Positions 5,615 through 10,618 of a DNA stretch of 14,633 nt are shown here, piece by piece (positions within the stretch are counted from its first letter, which is position 1; each line of letters begins with the position of its first letter). The notes under the pieces were generated by a model. It was not told where the DNA came from. It made no database searches and worked only from the letters and a program-made list of their open reading frames with translations. The stretch covers positions 1 through 14,633 of the forward strand of contig JAUVWD010000006.1 in assembly GCA_030604285.1 (NCBI GenBank). Reading direction: 5' to 3'. The translations under genes were made by a program, and so were the position numbers. Source of the stretch: Chloroflexota bacterium (GTDB taxonomy: Bacteria > Chloroflexota > Dehalococcoidia > GIF9 > AB-539-J10).

Positions 5615-5713
5615 ATGACTGGTGAAGAATTCGGGTATTTGATTGTGGGGATCCTTTTCATCAGCCTTTTCGTTGGTCTGATCGCCGCGTCGTGGGATAA
5701 AAAGGACAAATGA
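5615..5713 (+). CDS. Tiny membrane protein (32 aa)
   Basis: A 32-codon gene with one membrane segment (residues 8-26, LIVGILFISLFVGLIAASW), a short acidic N-terminus and a charged C-terminus. AAGAGGTG (5601-5608) is a fair SD six bases upstream. It overlaps the next membrane gene as ATGA. The pair could act together at the membrane (holin-like or a membrane-anchored regulator), but the sequence does not decide. Confidence 0.7.
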   Translation: MTGEEFGYLIVGILFISLFVGLIAASWDKKDK

Positions 5714-5871
5714 GGGATTGGCTGGCATGGCGTCTCCTCCCCCTGATTCTCATCCCGATTGAATTTGTCATGGTGGCCGCTTATGCGAGCTATGTCAGGG
5801 TTGAAAATCTCTGGCGGGGAAAAGTCGGGAAAAAGTCGGGAAAAAATAAGGGAAAAGTGAGGAAAAAGTGA
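5710..5871 (+). CDS. Small membrane protein with lysine-rich tail (53 aa)
   Basis: A 53-codon gene starting on ATGA with the previous stop. One membrane segment at about residues 8-28 is followed by a strongly basic tail (residues 36-53, mostly Lys and Gly). The tail is encoded by an 11-bp imperfect tandem repeat whose A-runs are phased with the DNA helix, so the DNA may be selected as much as the peptide. A short membrane span plus basic tail is seen in some holins and antiholins, but there is no endolysin gene nearby. Confidence 0.65.
   Translation: MRDWLAWRLLPLILIPIEFVMVAAYASYVRVENLWRGKVGKKSGKNKGKVRKK
5817..5871 (+). repeat. Helically phased A-tracts (about 11-bp tandem repeat)
   Basis: Five A-tracts of 4-6 bases begin at 5820, 5830, 5841, 5853 and 5863 (spacing 10, 11, 12, 10), each preceded by GG or GGG. 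Phased A-tracts are known to bend DNA. They code for the lysine-rich tail of the gene at 5710 and lead directly into a 150-base gene-free stretch. Confidence 0.8.
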
Positions 5872-5878
5872 GCCATCA

Positions 5879-5899
5879 ACTTTTGTCCACAAAAGTAAA
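5879..5899 (+). promoter_or_regulatory. Gene-joint hairpin element, copy 11 (perfect stem, changed bases)
   Basis: ACTTTTGTCCACAAAAGT at 5879-5896 is a perfect palindrome (a 7-bp stem with a 4-base loop as RNA), followed by AAA. Compared with copy 8, the third base pair is T-A instead of A-T. No gene start follows; the next start is at 6023. Confidence 0.8.
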
Positions 5900-5932
5900 G
5901 ATACGGAAATAGGTTAATTGCCTATATCAGTA

Positions 5933-5958
5933 TTGACATTTACACATAGAAAGTAAAA
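5933..5958 (+). promoter_or_regulatory. Gene-joint element, copy 12
   Basis: TTGACATTT (5933-5941), then GAAAGTAAAA (5949-5958). Sixty-five bases from the next start codon, so not attached to a ribosome site. Confidence 0.5.
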
Positions 5959-6022
5959 TCAGCTAGTAGATAGGAAGGAATTAGCAACCTAGTATAGTGA
6001 AAAATTTTGAGGGGGTGTTCCT

Positions 6023-6541
6023 ATGAGTATATGTAGAGTTTGTGGTGGCCCTACAGGCAGGACTAATAGAAAGACTTGCATCGCTTGTAAGGGTATCAGT
6101 ATTGCTATTGTCGAAGCAGATCGCCCCTCCTTTCTACGTGCATGTGTGGTCTGTGGCACAACCTTCGGTAGTAAGTATCCTTGGGCAAAGTATTGTTCGC
6201 CAACTTGCAAAGCACACAAATATCAAGGGGAGGAATCTTACGAGGTATCTTCACGGTTCTATAGATTGCGCTTTGCGATCTTGGCGAGAGATGACTTTCG
6301 TTGTCAGTATTGCGGAAGAACAGCACAGGATGGAGCGAAGTTGTTGGTAGTTGATCATCTGCTGCCTAAATCTCGCAGGGGTTCGGACGAACCATTCAAT
6401 TTGATTACTGCTTGTTGGGAGTGTAATACCGGCAAGGGAGATTTACTGTTGCTGGCACACAATGGAACAATTCCCAATTTTGTTAGCGTCACCGGGCGCG
6501 GCAAATCCAAAAGAAAAAAGTGGAAGTTGACAAAGGGGTAG
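6023..6541 (+). CDS. HNH endonuclease with N-terminal zinc fingers
   Basis: A 172-residue protein. The C-terminal half is a clear HNH domain: RFAILARDDFRCQYCGR with C94/C97, the catalytic strand LLVVDHLLPKSRRG with D111-H112, N126, and CWECNTGKGD with C131/C134 and N135. The N-terminal half carries CxxC pairs at C4/C7, C19/C22, C41/C44 and C58-C62, enough for two zinc sites, probably for DNA binding. HNH enzymes of this type cut or nick double-stranded DNA with a metal ion. GAGGGGG six bases before the ATG is a good ribosome site. It sits after a 150-base gene-free stretch and before a DUF5131 gene, so it may be a mobile (homing) gene or a phage nuclease used in packaging or host DNA attack. 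Confidence 0.92.
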   Translation: MSICRVCGGPTGRTNRKTCIACKGISIAIVEADRPSFLRACVVCGTTFGSKYPWAKYCSPTCKAHKYQGEESYEVSSRFYRLRFAILARDDFRCQYCGRTAQDGAKLLVVDHLLPKSRRGSDEPFNLITACWECNTGKGDLLLLAHNGTIPNFVSVTGRGKSKRKKWKLTKG

Positions 6542-6567
6542 ACCAATTCCACATATCTCTTAAAACA

Positions 6568-6582
6568 GAGGCCGTGAGCCTC
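6568..6582 (+). other. Small hairpin in the 6542-6627 gap
   Basis: GAGGC and GCCTC (6568-6572 and 6578-6582) form a 5-bp stem with loop CGTGA. No T-run follows, so it is at best a weak terminator. The rest of the 86-base gap holds only the GAGGAGG ribosome site of the next gene. Confidence 0.3.
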
Positions 6583-6627
6583 ATTTCTGAAGGGTGTTGA
6601 ACGGCAACTTTTTGAGGAGGCGTTTCA

Positions 6628-7473
6628 ATGAACCGAACAAAAATAGAGTGGGTCGAGAATCCAGACGGGAGCCAGGGCTGGACCTGGAATCCGATTACCG
6701 GTTGTACGAATCACACGGATGGAAGGTGTAAAGGTGGTGGCTTTCCCTGCTGGGCATACAAGTTAGCGAATAGACGGCTGAAGAAGCGGTATCTGGCGAA
6801 TGAGAATATTGCCCCCTCGCCAGTGGTGCATAGCCCTGAGTTGCATGAGCAGGATGTAGGCGAGCAACTTCAAGACCCCTTCTATCCCCGGTTCTGGCCG
6901 GAGCGATTAAGCGAGCCACTGGCAACGATGAGGGCTACAAAGAAAGGATGGGAATACTGGGCCAGCACTCCGAAGGGTATCTTCGTCTGCGACATGGGCG
7001 ACCTGTTCGGGCCTTGGATACCCTGGCAATGGCAAGCCGAAATCTTCCAAGTCTTTGCGGATTGTCCTGATCATCGCTTCTACCTCTTGACGAAGCAACC
7101 CCAGGAGCTCCCCCGGTTCTCACCCTTCCCCGAGAATTGCTATGTTGGCGTCACAGCCACAGGGCATCACCAGTTTATTGAAGCCCTCCGGGGATTGAAG
7201 GCTATCGAAGCCAAGGTCAGGTTCTTGAGTATTGAGCCATTCCTTGAGCCAATTCTAGTGCCCGGTATGTCCATTATGGGGGAGATAGTGGATTGGCTCA
7301 TTATCGGGGGACAGACTAATCCCACTGTCTTGCCTGAACTGGAATGGGTAGGCGAACTCCTTTTCAGTGCAGACCGAGCTGGGATTCCGGTCTTTGAGAA
7401 AGATAACTTGGCTGCCTTGATTCCCGCATCAGAAAGGCCATTGAGGCAGGAGTTCCCAAACCTGACATCTTAG
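6628..7473 (+). CDS. DUF5131 / phage Gp37-Gp68 family protein (three-Cys motif)
   Basis: A 281-residue protein of the PF07505 family. Blocks in order: KIEW...GWTWNPITGC at the N-terminus, three cysteines C26, C34 and C41 (radical-SAM-like cluster motif of this family, here with wider spacing than the usual GCxxxSxGCxxC), GIFVCDMGDLFG at 117-128, FYLLTKQPQ at 151-159, VRFLSIEPFLEPI at 197-209, WLIIGGQTNP at 223-232 and AGIPVFEKDN at 251-260. Members are common in phages and mobile islands and are often next to a three-Cys-motif partner (TcmP) gene; none is visible here. The reaction is unknown, though a radical-SAM-type or nucleic-acid modifying role is suspected. GAGGAGG lies eight bases before the ATG. 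The stop lies inside a joint element. Confidence 0.92.
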   Translation: MNRTKIEWVENPDGSQGWTWNPITGCTNHTDGRCKGGGFPCWAYKLANRRLKKRYLANENIAPSPVVHSPELHEQDVGEQLQDPFYPRFWPERLSEPLATMRATKKGWEYWASTPKGIFVCDMGDLFGPWIPWQWQAEIFQVFADCPDHRFYLLTKQPQELPRFSPFPENCYVGVTATGHHQFIEALRGLKAIEAKVRFLSIEPFLEPILVPGMSIMGEIVDWLIIGGQTNPTVLPELEWVGELLFSADRAGIPVFEKDNLAALIPASERPLRQEFPNLTS

Positions 7474-7486
7474 AGGCGAAAGTAAA
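7465..7486 (+). promoter_or_regulatory. Gene-joint element, copy 13
   Basis: TGACATCTT (7463-7471), loop AGAGGC, GAAAGTAAA (7478-7486), then ATG at 7487. The TAG stop of DUF5131 lies in the 5' half and GAGGCG in the loop is the ribosome site candidate. Confidence 0.6.
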
Positions 7487-7969
7487 ATGGATAGCATCAA
7501 GTACATCGGCCATGTGACAGGATATGAGGAAACTGGCAGTTGTGCTTGGTGTGGTGGGGAATTCCCTGATAGGCGACATCGGACTTACTGTTCCCCTGAA
7601 TGTGCTCAAGCCTATTTGGGATTATTTCACTGGCCAGAAGCATCAAAGCAGGCATTGGTTAGAGCACACTACAAATGCGAAAGGTGTGGAATGTCATGCC
7701 AGGGTTTGAAATATTGCACCTGGAGTAATAGGCGACTATGGCACTATCCTTACAACCGGTGGAACCTTGAAGTTCACCACATAGATCCGATTGGGAGCAA
7801 CTATTATGCCGATAGATTGTGGTCACTCAAGAATGTTCCCTGGAATCTCCTGGTGCTCTGCAAGGAGTGTCACGGGATAGCCCATGGTGCAAAACCCGCC
7901 CAAGAGGATATTGATCTCTGGGAGTTGGCCCGAAGGCAGGGGCAGATGCTCTTGCCGATGAACATTTGA
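7487..7969 (+). CDS. HNH endonuclease with zinc-finger N-terminus
   Basis: A 160-residue protein. Residues 19-40 hold CAWCGGEF...YCSPEC, a zinc finger; C64/C67/C71 add a second cluster. The HNH core is LEVHHIDPIG (H97-H98), PWNLLVLCKECHGIAH (N120, C125, C128, H129, H133). This is the third HNH-type gene in the window and differs in sequence from the one at 6023, so they are not recent copies. The ribosome site is the GAGGCG of the joint element. Its TGA stop is inside the next joint hairpin. Confidence 0.92.
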   Translation: MDSIKYIGHVTGYEETGSCAWCGGEFPDRRHRTYCSPECAQAYLGLFHWPEASKQALVRAHYKCERCGMSCQGLKYCTWSNRRLWHYPYNRWNLEVHHIDPIGSNYYADRLWSLKNVPWNLLVLCKECHGIAHGAKPAQEDIDLWELARRQGQMLLPMNI

Positions 7970-7988
7970 GGTACGAATGTAAAGGAGG
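7962..7988 (+). promoter_or_regulatory. Gene-joint hairpin element, copy 14 (full stem with one wobble)
   Basis: ACATTTG (7962-7968) pairs with CGAATGT (7974-7980), six Watson-Crick pairs and one G/T wobble, loop AGGTA, then AAAGGAGG (7981-7988) for the ATG at 7993. The TGA stop of the HNH gene is within the stem. Confidence 0.85.
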
Positions 7989-7992
7989 GAAG

Positions 7993-8313
7993 ATGCCAAA
8001 GGTTGATGTATCGAAGGGGATTGAAGTGGGACCAAGTCACTATTCTGTCGTGTGTGGGGAGGACACCAATAAAGAATTAGAGAGCAAGGCCGTCTATGGG
8101 GATTGTGCAGGACTTCTACGTAGGATAAGAGTGGCAACAAACACAAGTGAGGAACAATTCTCCACTACATTCTTGCATGAGTCCCTTGAAGCTATAAATG
8201 ATATTTGGTGCAACAGTAAACTAGAGCATGAGTTATTGACGAATCTAGCCAATGGACTCTCCCAGGTACTGCGGGGTCTTGGCATTAGCTTCAAATTTGA
8301 CAATTCGAGGTAG
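7993..8313 (+). CDS. Hypothetical protein (106 aa)
   Basis: No family is recognised. The ATG at 7993 is chosen because AAAGGAGG ends four bases upstream; a TTG at 7966 would lie inside the previous gene and the hairpin. The protein has a variable N-terminal third and a helical rest (LLRRIRVATNTSEEQFSTTF, ESLEAINDIWCNS, LTNLANGLSQVLRGLG). It could be a small soluble helical-bundle protein. Confidence 0.75.
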   Translation: MPKVDVSKGIEVGPSHYSVVCGEDTNKELESKAVYGDCAGLLRRIRVATNTSEEQFSTTFLHESLEAINDIWCNSKLEHELLTNLANGLSQVLRGLGISFKFDNSR

Positions 8314-8322
8314 AAAGTAAAG
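8298..8322 (+). promoter_or_regulatory. Gene-joint element, copy 15 (degenerate)
   Basis: TTGACAATTCGAGGTAG, then AAAGTAAAG (8314-8322) directly before the ATG at 8323. GAGG is in the centre. The arms pair poorly. Confidence 0.45.
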
Positions 8323-8631
8323 ATGGGCAAACTGACAGATAGAATACAGAACTCCAGCAAGCCAAGGCAATTGCCGCCAGGGATAGAAACGAGCATCAAA
8401 CTCGGCGGGAAGGTTGGCAGGATTCAGGATGCCCTTGTCAACAGCTTATGGCATCCAGAGGAGGCAAAGCCCAACAGGGCATTTATGTATTCTGCCATAG
8501 CTGATGCTATCACCCTTCTCAAGATACTATGCGAGGAAATGGACTTCGATTATTGCGAGACTGAAGGGCATGGCATTGATCGATTCAATGACCACTTTGA
8601 CCAAGTAGATAGGGGATTACGCCCCTATTAG
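8323..8631 (+). CDS. Hypothetical protein (102 aa)
   Basis: No family is recognised. The 102 residues have a polar N-terminus, a helical middle (GRIQDALVNSLWHPEEAKPNRAFMYSAIADAITLLKILCEEM) and an acidic, aromatic C-terminus. It follows the previous gene by nine bases and shares its joint element as ribosome site (GAGG at 8307-8310). Its TAG stop leads into the next joint element. Confidence 0.75.
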   Translation: MGKLTDRIQNSSKPRQLPPGIETSIKLGGKVGRIQDALVNSLWHPEEAKPNRAFMYSAIADAITLLKILCEEMDFDYCETEGHGIDRFNDHFDQVDRGLRPY

Positions 8632-8658
8632 ACATTTGGGTGCAAGAAGTAAAGGAGG
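8632..8658 (+). promoter_or_regulatory. Gene-joint hairpin element, copy 16
   Basis: ACATTTG (8632-8638), loop GGTG, CAAGAAGT (8643-8650), then AAAGGAGG (8651-8658) for the ATG at 8665. Confidence 0.75.
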
Positions 8659-8664
8659 CAATAA

Positions 8665-8952
8665 ATGGATAAATGGAGACCTGAAGGATGGAATACGGCT
8701 TACATGGACTACTTCTCAAGCCCACAGGCGGACGCTGGCAAACAGCATCTACGGGACAGAGGCTTCTTCGACGCAGGTGCGGATGCAATATTGGAAGGCT
8801 TGAAATCCGAAGGCATCTATGTTACCAGGTCAATCCTTGGGGCTGACATTAACAACAAATATGGACACTTCAAGCTCGAACCAAAAGGTGCCGGCTGGTT
8901 GTTGTTTCTTCCAGATGATAGAGAGGGGGATGATGGAAATCCTGATAGATAA
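8665..8952 (+). CDS. Hypothetical protein (95 aa)
   Basis: No family is recognised. AAAGGAGG lies six bases before the ATG. The 95 residues have an aromatic N-terminus (WRPEGWNTAYMDYFSS), a helix (AGADAILEGLKSEGI) and a beta-like C-terminal part with GWLLFLPDD. The last 20 bases overlap the next gene. Confidence 0.75.
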   Translation: MDKWRPEGWNTAYMDYFSSPQADAGKQHLRDRGFFDAGADAILEGLKSEGIYVTRSILGADINNKYGHFKLEPKGAGWLLFLPDDREGDDGNPDR

Positions 8953-9109
8953 GCGTGTCGAACTGGTGCCGGGGACCCGGCTCACCTTAGTGGTTGAAGA
9001 ACCGGGGAAAGAGCCCGAGGAAGTATGGGCATGGCAGGCACCTAACTTCAAGGGATCCCAAAAGACAGTTTTTCAGATGGAAAGCCTTTCCCTGGAAGTG
9101 ACAGTTTGA
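8933..9109 (+). CDS. Hypothetical protein (58 aa)
   Basis: A 58-codon gene that overlaps the previous one by 20 bases. The ATG at 8933 is chosen because AGAGGGGG (8922-8929) precedes it; the ATG at 8930 is too close and longer starts have no ribosome site. The peptide is beta-rich (RVELVPGTRLTLVVEEPG, EEVWAWQAP, SLSLEVTV), like a small barrel or OB-like piece. No family. Confidence 0.65.
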   Translation: MEILIDKRVELVPGTRLTLVVEEPGKEPEEVWAWQAPNFKGSQKTVFQMESLSLEVTV

Positions 9110-9125
9110 AGGGAAAGCAAGGAGG
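9099..9125 (+). promoter_or_regulatory. Gene-joint element, copy 17 (degenerate)
   Basis: TGACAGTTTGAAGGG, then AAAGCAAGGAGG (9114-9125) for the ATG at 9131. The AAAGTAAAGGAGG tail is altered to AAAGCAAGGAGG; there is no clear stem. Confidence 0.45.
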
Positions 9126-9130
9126 CGAGG

Positions 9131-9331
9131 ATGAGTGAAATCATGGAGGAAACCCTTGAGGATTTACGAAGCATCAAGGGTATGACGGAGGAGGTAATTC
9201 TAGCAATCCTGACACATCCTCATATAGCTGTGGTGAATAGGGCGGCTGAGTTGCCTACGGAGGAATGCATAGTAATGAAGTATATATGCCCCTTACTAAA
9301 GACAGGCTGGGTCAAGGAGATTAAAAGTTGA
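9131..9331 (+). CDS. Hypothetical acidic helical protein (66 aa)
   Basis: No family is recognised. AAGGAGG lies five bases before the ATG. The 66 residues are acidic at the start (EIMEETLEDLRSIKG) and mostly helical, with the look of a small winged-helix or adaptor piece (GMTEEVILAILTHPHIAVVNRAAELP). Its TGA stop begins the next joint element. Confidence 0.75.
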   Translation: MSEIMEETLEDLRSIKGMTEEVILAILTHPHIAVVNRAAELPTEECIVMKYICPLLKTGWVKEIKS

Positions 9332-9357
9332 CATCTTGAAAGGAAATGTAAAGGAGG
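9329..9357 (+). promoter_or_regulatory. Gene-joint hairpin element, copy 18
   Basis: TGA stop, then ACATCT (9331-9336) pairing with AAATGT (9344-9349) with one mismatch, loop TGAAAGG, then AAAGGAGG (9350-9357) for the ATG at 9361. Confidence 0.75.
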
Positions 9358-9360
9358 AAT

Positions 9361-9684
9361 ATGATAATACAAAGGATATATATAATAATGCGGAATGGCT
9401 TATCCCCTGGCAGCAAATGCTTGAAGTGCGGTGCGAGTTTCGGATGGAAGAAAGCCGCATTTAATGTGAGGGTAACAAAGAACTCACGGATACCAATCTT
9501 TTGCCAAGACTGCAATGCACTTGCAACCGTACATGAACGAGAGCAGGCATTAAGAATGTGGAAAAATGACAGTATCCTTGAGATTCAATCGGGGAAATAT
9601 TTAAGGCATTGGATGGAAGAGTTTAAGAAGGAACAAATAGAGGAATTAAAGCAAGCAAGGCTAGAAGATGAGGAAACAGACTGA
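9361..9684 (+). CDS. Zinc-ribbon protein with helical tail (107 aa)
   Basis: CLKC at residues 20-23 and CQDC at about 48-51 make a four-cysteine zinc ribbon around an aromatic strand; residues 55-107 are helical and strongly charged (REQALRMWKND, WMEEFKKEQIEELKQARLEDEE), a possible coiled coil. The ATG at 9361 is only three bases from GGAGG, shorter than in other genes here; the in-frame ATG at 9388 with AAAGGA at 9371 is an alternative start and leaves the zinc ribbon whole. Function unknown. Confidence 0.78.
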   Translation: MIIQRIYIIMRNGLSPGSKCLKCGASFGWKKAAFNVRVTKNSRIPIFCQDCNALATVHEREQALRMWKNDSILEIQSGKYLRHWMEEFKKEQIEELKQARLEDEETD

Positions 9685-9706
9685 CATTTCTGAAAGGAAG
9701 TGTAAA
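9682..9706 (+). promoter_or_regulatory. Gene-joint hairpin element, copy 19 (full stem with one wobble)
   Basis: TGA stop, ACATTTC (9684-9690) pairing with GAAGTGT (9697-9703) through one G/T wobble, loop TGAAAG. AAA and then the ATG at 9707 follow. The SD-like GAAAGGAAG is in the loop and 3' arm. Confidence 0.8.
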
Positions 9707-9907
9707 ATGACACAGGAAAAGAAGGTAATAATACTGGCAAGAAACTGCTTCATCTGCGGTAGCCCTATGGAAAGGGTTGAGGTGCCTCATAGTCCATTAT
9801 ATGTTCTCTTCATGGGCGAAAGGATGATGCACGAATGGCACTGCTCAAAATGCACTGCTGTAGAAAATGATTCAGGGAGACTGAGGGCACTCAAGCTCAT
9901 CGATTGA
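9707..9907 (+). CDS. Small zinc-ribbon protein (66 aa)
   Basis: CFIC (about residues 14-17) and CSKC (about 47-50) form a four-cysteine zinc ribbon with an aromatic/hydrophobic loop between. The ATG at 9707 is chosen because it follows the joint element as in other genes; a start at 9668 would overlap the previous gene. It is related in layout, not in sequence, to the gene just upstream. Its TGA stop begins the next joint hairpin. Confidence 0.75.
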   Translation: MTQEKKVIILARNCFICGSPMERVEVPHSPLYVLFMGERMMHEWHCSKCTAVENDSGRLRALKLID

Positions 9908-9931
9908 CATTACGGCTACTAATGTAAAAGG
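9905..9931 (+). promoter_or_regulatory. Gene-joint hairpin element, copy 20 (perfect stem, changed bases)
   Basis: TGA stop, ACATTA (9907-9912) pairing perfectly with TAATGT (9920-9925), loop CGGCTAC, then AAAAGG. The innermost pair is A-T where copy 8 has T-A, so both arms changed together. Confidence 0.8.
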
Positions 9932-10023
9932 CTGTGGGGTGTTTGGAGGATGCTGCCGAAGAATAAGGCAGGCTGAATTCCTATTGAGGGGTTTGGTTGC
10001 TAAGCTCCCCCAAGCCCCCACAG
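9932..10023 (+). ncRNA. Candidate structured stretch (possible leader or small RNA)
   Basis: CTGTGGGG (9932-9939) pairs perfectly with CCCCACAG (10016-10023). Inside are CTGCC/GGCAG (9952-9956 and 9967-9971) and GGGGTTTGG (9988-9996) facing CCAAGCCCC (10010-10018) with one wobble. The last stem competes with the outer one for the same C-run, so two alternate folds are possible. The stretch is the longest gap between secure genes in this part. Confidence 0.4.
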
Positions 10024-10037
10024 GTGGAAAGGAATAG
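9939..10037 (+). CDS. Possible small protein (32 aa), GTG start
   Basis: A 32-codon frame from GTG at 9939 to TAG at 10035-10037, with AAAAGG (9926-9931) at a fair distance from the joint element. The peptide is basic with a hydrophobic middle (AEFLLRGLVAKLPQAP). It fits exactly between its neighbours, which is the main support. The same bases can form strong hairpins, so this may be coincidence. Confidence 0.35.
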   Translation: MFGGCCRRIRQAEFLLRGLVAKLPQAPTGGKE

Positions 10038-10039
10038 CG

Positions 10040-10291
10040 ATGGATATCGAGGAATTCAAGGCTAGGGTAGTAACATTGGTAGATGAATATAAAAACAGTT
10101 CTGGTTACAAGCCACCTGTTGAACGGCACCAACACCTATATTGGTTTTTTGTTGGTTGGTGGGCTTTATCATTTGGCTTTCATATTAGCTTGAAGCATCT
10201 AAATGTTGAAATACATTTACCATTTGGCTTTATTACAATCAGCCTTAAAGGAAAGAAGCATACACGGTACACTGCTGTGATACAGGTATGA
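10040..10291 (+). CDS. Hypothetical protein with hydrophobic segment (83 aa)
   Basis: No family is recognised. GGAAAGGAA lies seven bases before the ATG. A charged N-terminal helix (residues 1-20) precedes an aromatic stretch (YWFFVGWWALSFGFHIS, about residues 34-50) that could cross or lie on the membrane, then beta-like segments and a basic end. Confidence 0.7.
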   Translation: MDIEEFKARVVTLVDEYKNSSGYKPPVERHQHLYWFFVGWWALSFGFHISLKHLNVEIHLPFGFITISLKGKKHTRYTAVIQV

Positions 10292-10306
10292 GGAGGCTAG
10301 CCAAGA

Positions 10307-10331
10307 TTGACATTTGAGACTGAAAAGTAAG
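10307..10331 (+). promoter_or_regulatory. Gene-joint hairpin element, copy 21
   Basis: TTGACATTTG (10307-10316), loop AGAC, TGAAAAGT (10321-10328), then AAGG as ribosome site for the ATG at 10342. Confidence 0.65.
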
Positions 10332-10341
10332 GCAATGTAGT

Positions 10342-10458
10342 ATGTGGTGGATTTACATAGTCGTTGCTATCTCTTTTCTTATCATTTGGAAGGGCGGTCT
10401 AGCAATAGCTATCTACATACATGACCGCCACTCTGATAAGAAGTGGAAAGGGCACTAA
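10342..10458 (+). CDS. Tiny membrane protein (38 aa)
   Basis: A 38-codon gene with one membrane segment (residues 2-26, WWIYIVVAISFLIIW and on) and a basic, His/Lys-rich tail (HDRHSDKKWKGH). The ribosome site is AAGG (10329-10332) attached to the joint element. It is the last secure plus-strand gene before the convergent junction. No family. Confidence 0.7.
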   Translation: MWWIYIVVAISFLIIWKGGLAIAIYIHDRHSDKKWKGH

Positions 10459-10468
10459 AGGTAAAAGT

Positions 10469-10495
10469 AGGGGGAGTCCCTGGCGAACTCCCCCT
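10469..10495 (-). terminator. 9-bp hairpin at the convergent junction
   Basis: AGGGGGAGT (10469-10477) and ACTCCCCCT (10487-10495) form a perfect 9-bp stem with a 9-base loop. Read on the minus strand, the stem is followed by ACTTTTACCTTT, a weak T-run, so it may end transcription of the leftward operon. On the plus strand it is followed by AAAGGAGG and a start codon instead. Confidence 0.5.
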
Positions 10496-10510
10496 GAGAA
10501 AGGAGGTAAG

Positions 10511-10618
10511 ATGGGCGAACTGACTGGCGAGGTGATACCAGCCAGTAACAGGTATCCGTCTTGCCTCTACTTTAGGGATAGAACCATTTCCACTCTATCA
10601 CCAGTATCCAGGCCATAA
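10511..10618 (+). CDS. Short open frame (35 aa) at the convergent junction, possibly truncated gene
   Basis: The ATG at 10511 has a full AAAGGAGG five bases upstream, as good as any gene here, yet the frame runs only 35 codons and its second half is antisense to the end of the minus-strand membrane gene (overlap 10572-10618). The N-terminal MGELTGEVIPASNRY looks gene-like. This fits either a real tiny gene or the start of a gene whose rest was replaced when the leftward module joined here. Confidence 0.45.
   Translation: MGELTGEVIPASNRYPSCLYFRDRTISTLSPVSRP

Larger units (their letters stand above)
5872..6022 (+). other. Gene-free stretch with two joint elements
   Basis: No frame of useful size fits in this 151-base stretch. 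It holds two joint elements (5879 and 5933), an AT-rich part and the ribosome site GAGGGGG (6010-6016) of the HNH gene. Together with the bent-DNA candidate just upstream it could hold a promoter, an origin, or the scar of a lost gene. TTGACA (5933) and TAAAAT (5954) are only 15 bases apart, so I do not call a promoter. Confidence 0.5.

Noticed and set aside
5933-5959. Sigma-70-like promoter TTGACA ... TAAAAT
   Set aside because: The boxes are only 15 bases apart, and the TTGACA is part of the joint element that recurs at gene joints without a -10 box at the right distance.
6568-6582. Rho-independent terminator before the DUF5131 gene
   Set aside because: The stem is only five pairs and no T-run follows.
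6023-7969. Group I intron or homing intron around the HNH genes
   Set aside because: No interrupted gene can be seen on either side of the HNH genes and no intron core was recognised; free-standing HNH genes are the simpler reading.
1056-10331. CRISPR array made from the repeated element
   Set aside because: Copies are imperfect, spaced by whole genes of different size, and attached to stop and start codons; there are no spacers or cas genes.
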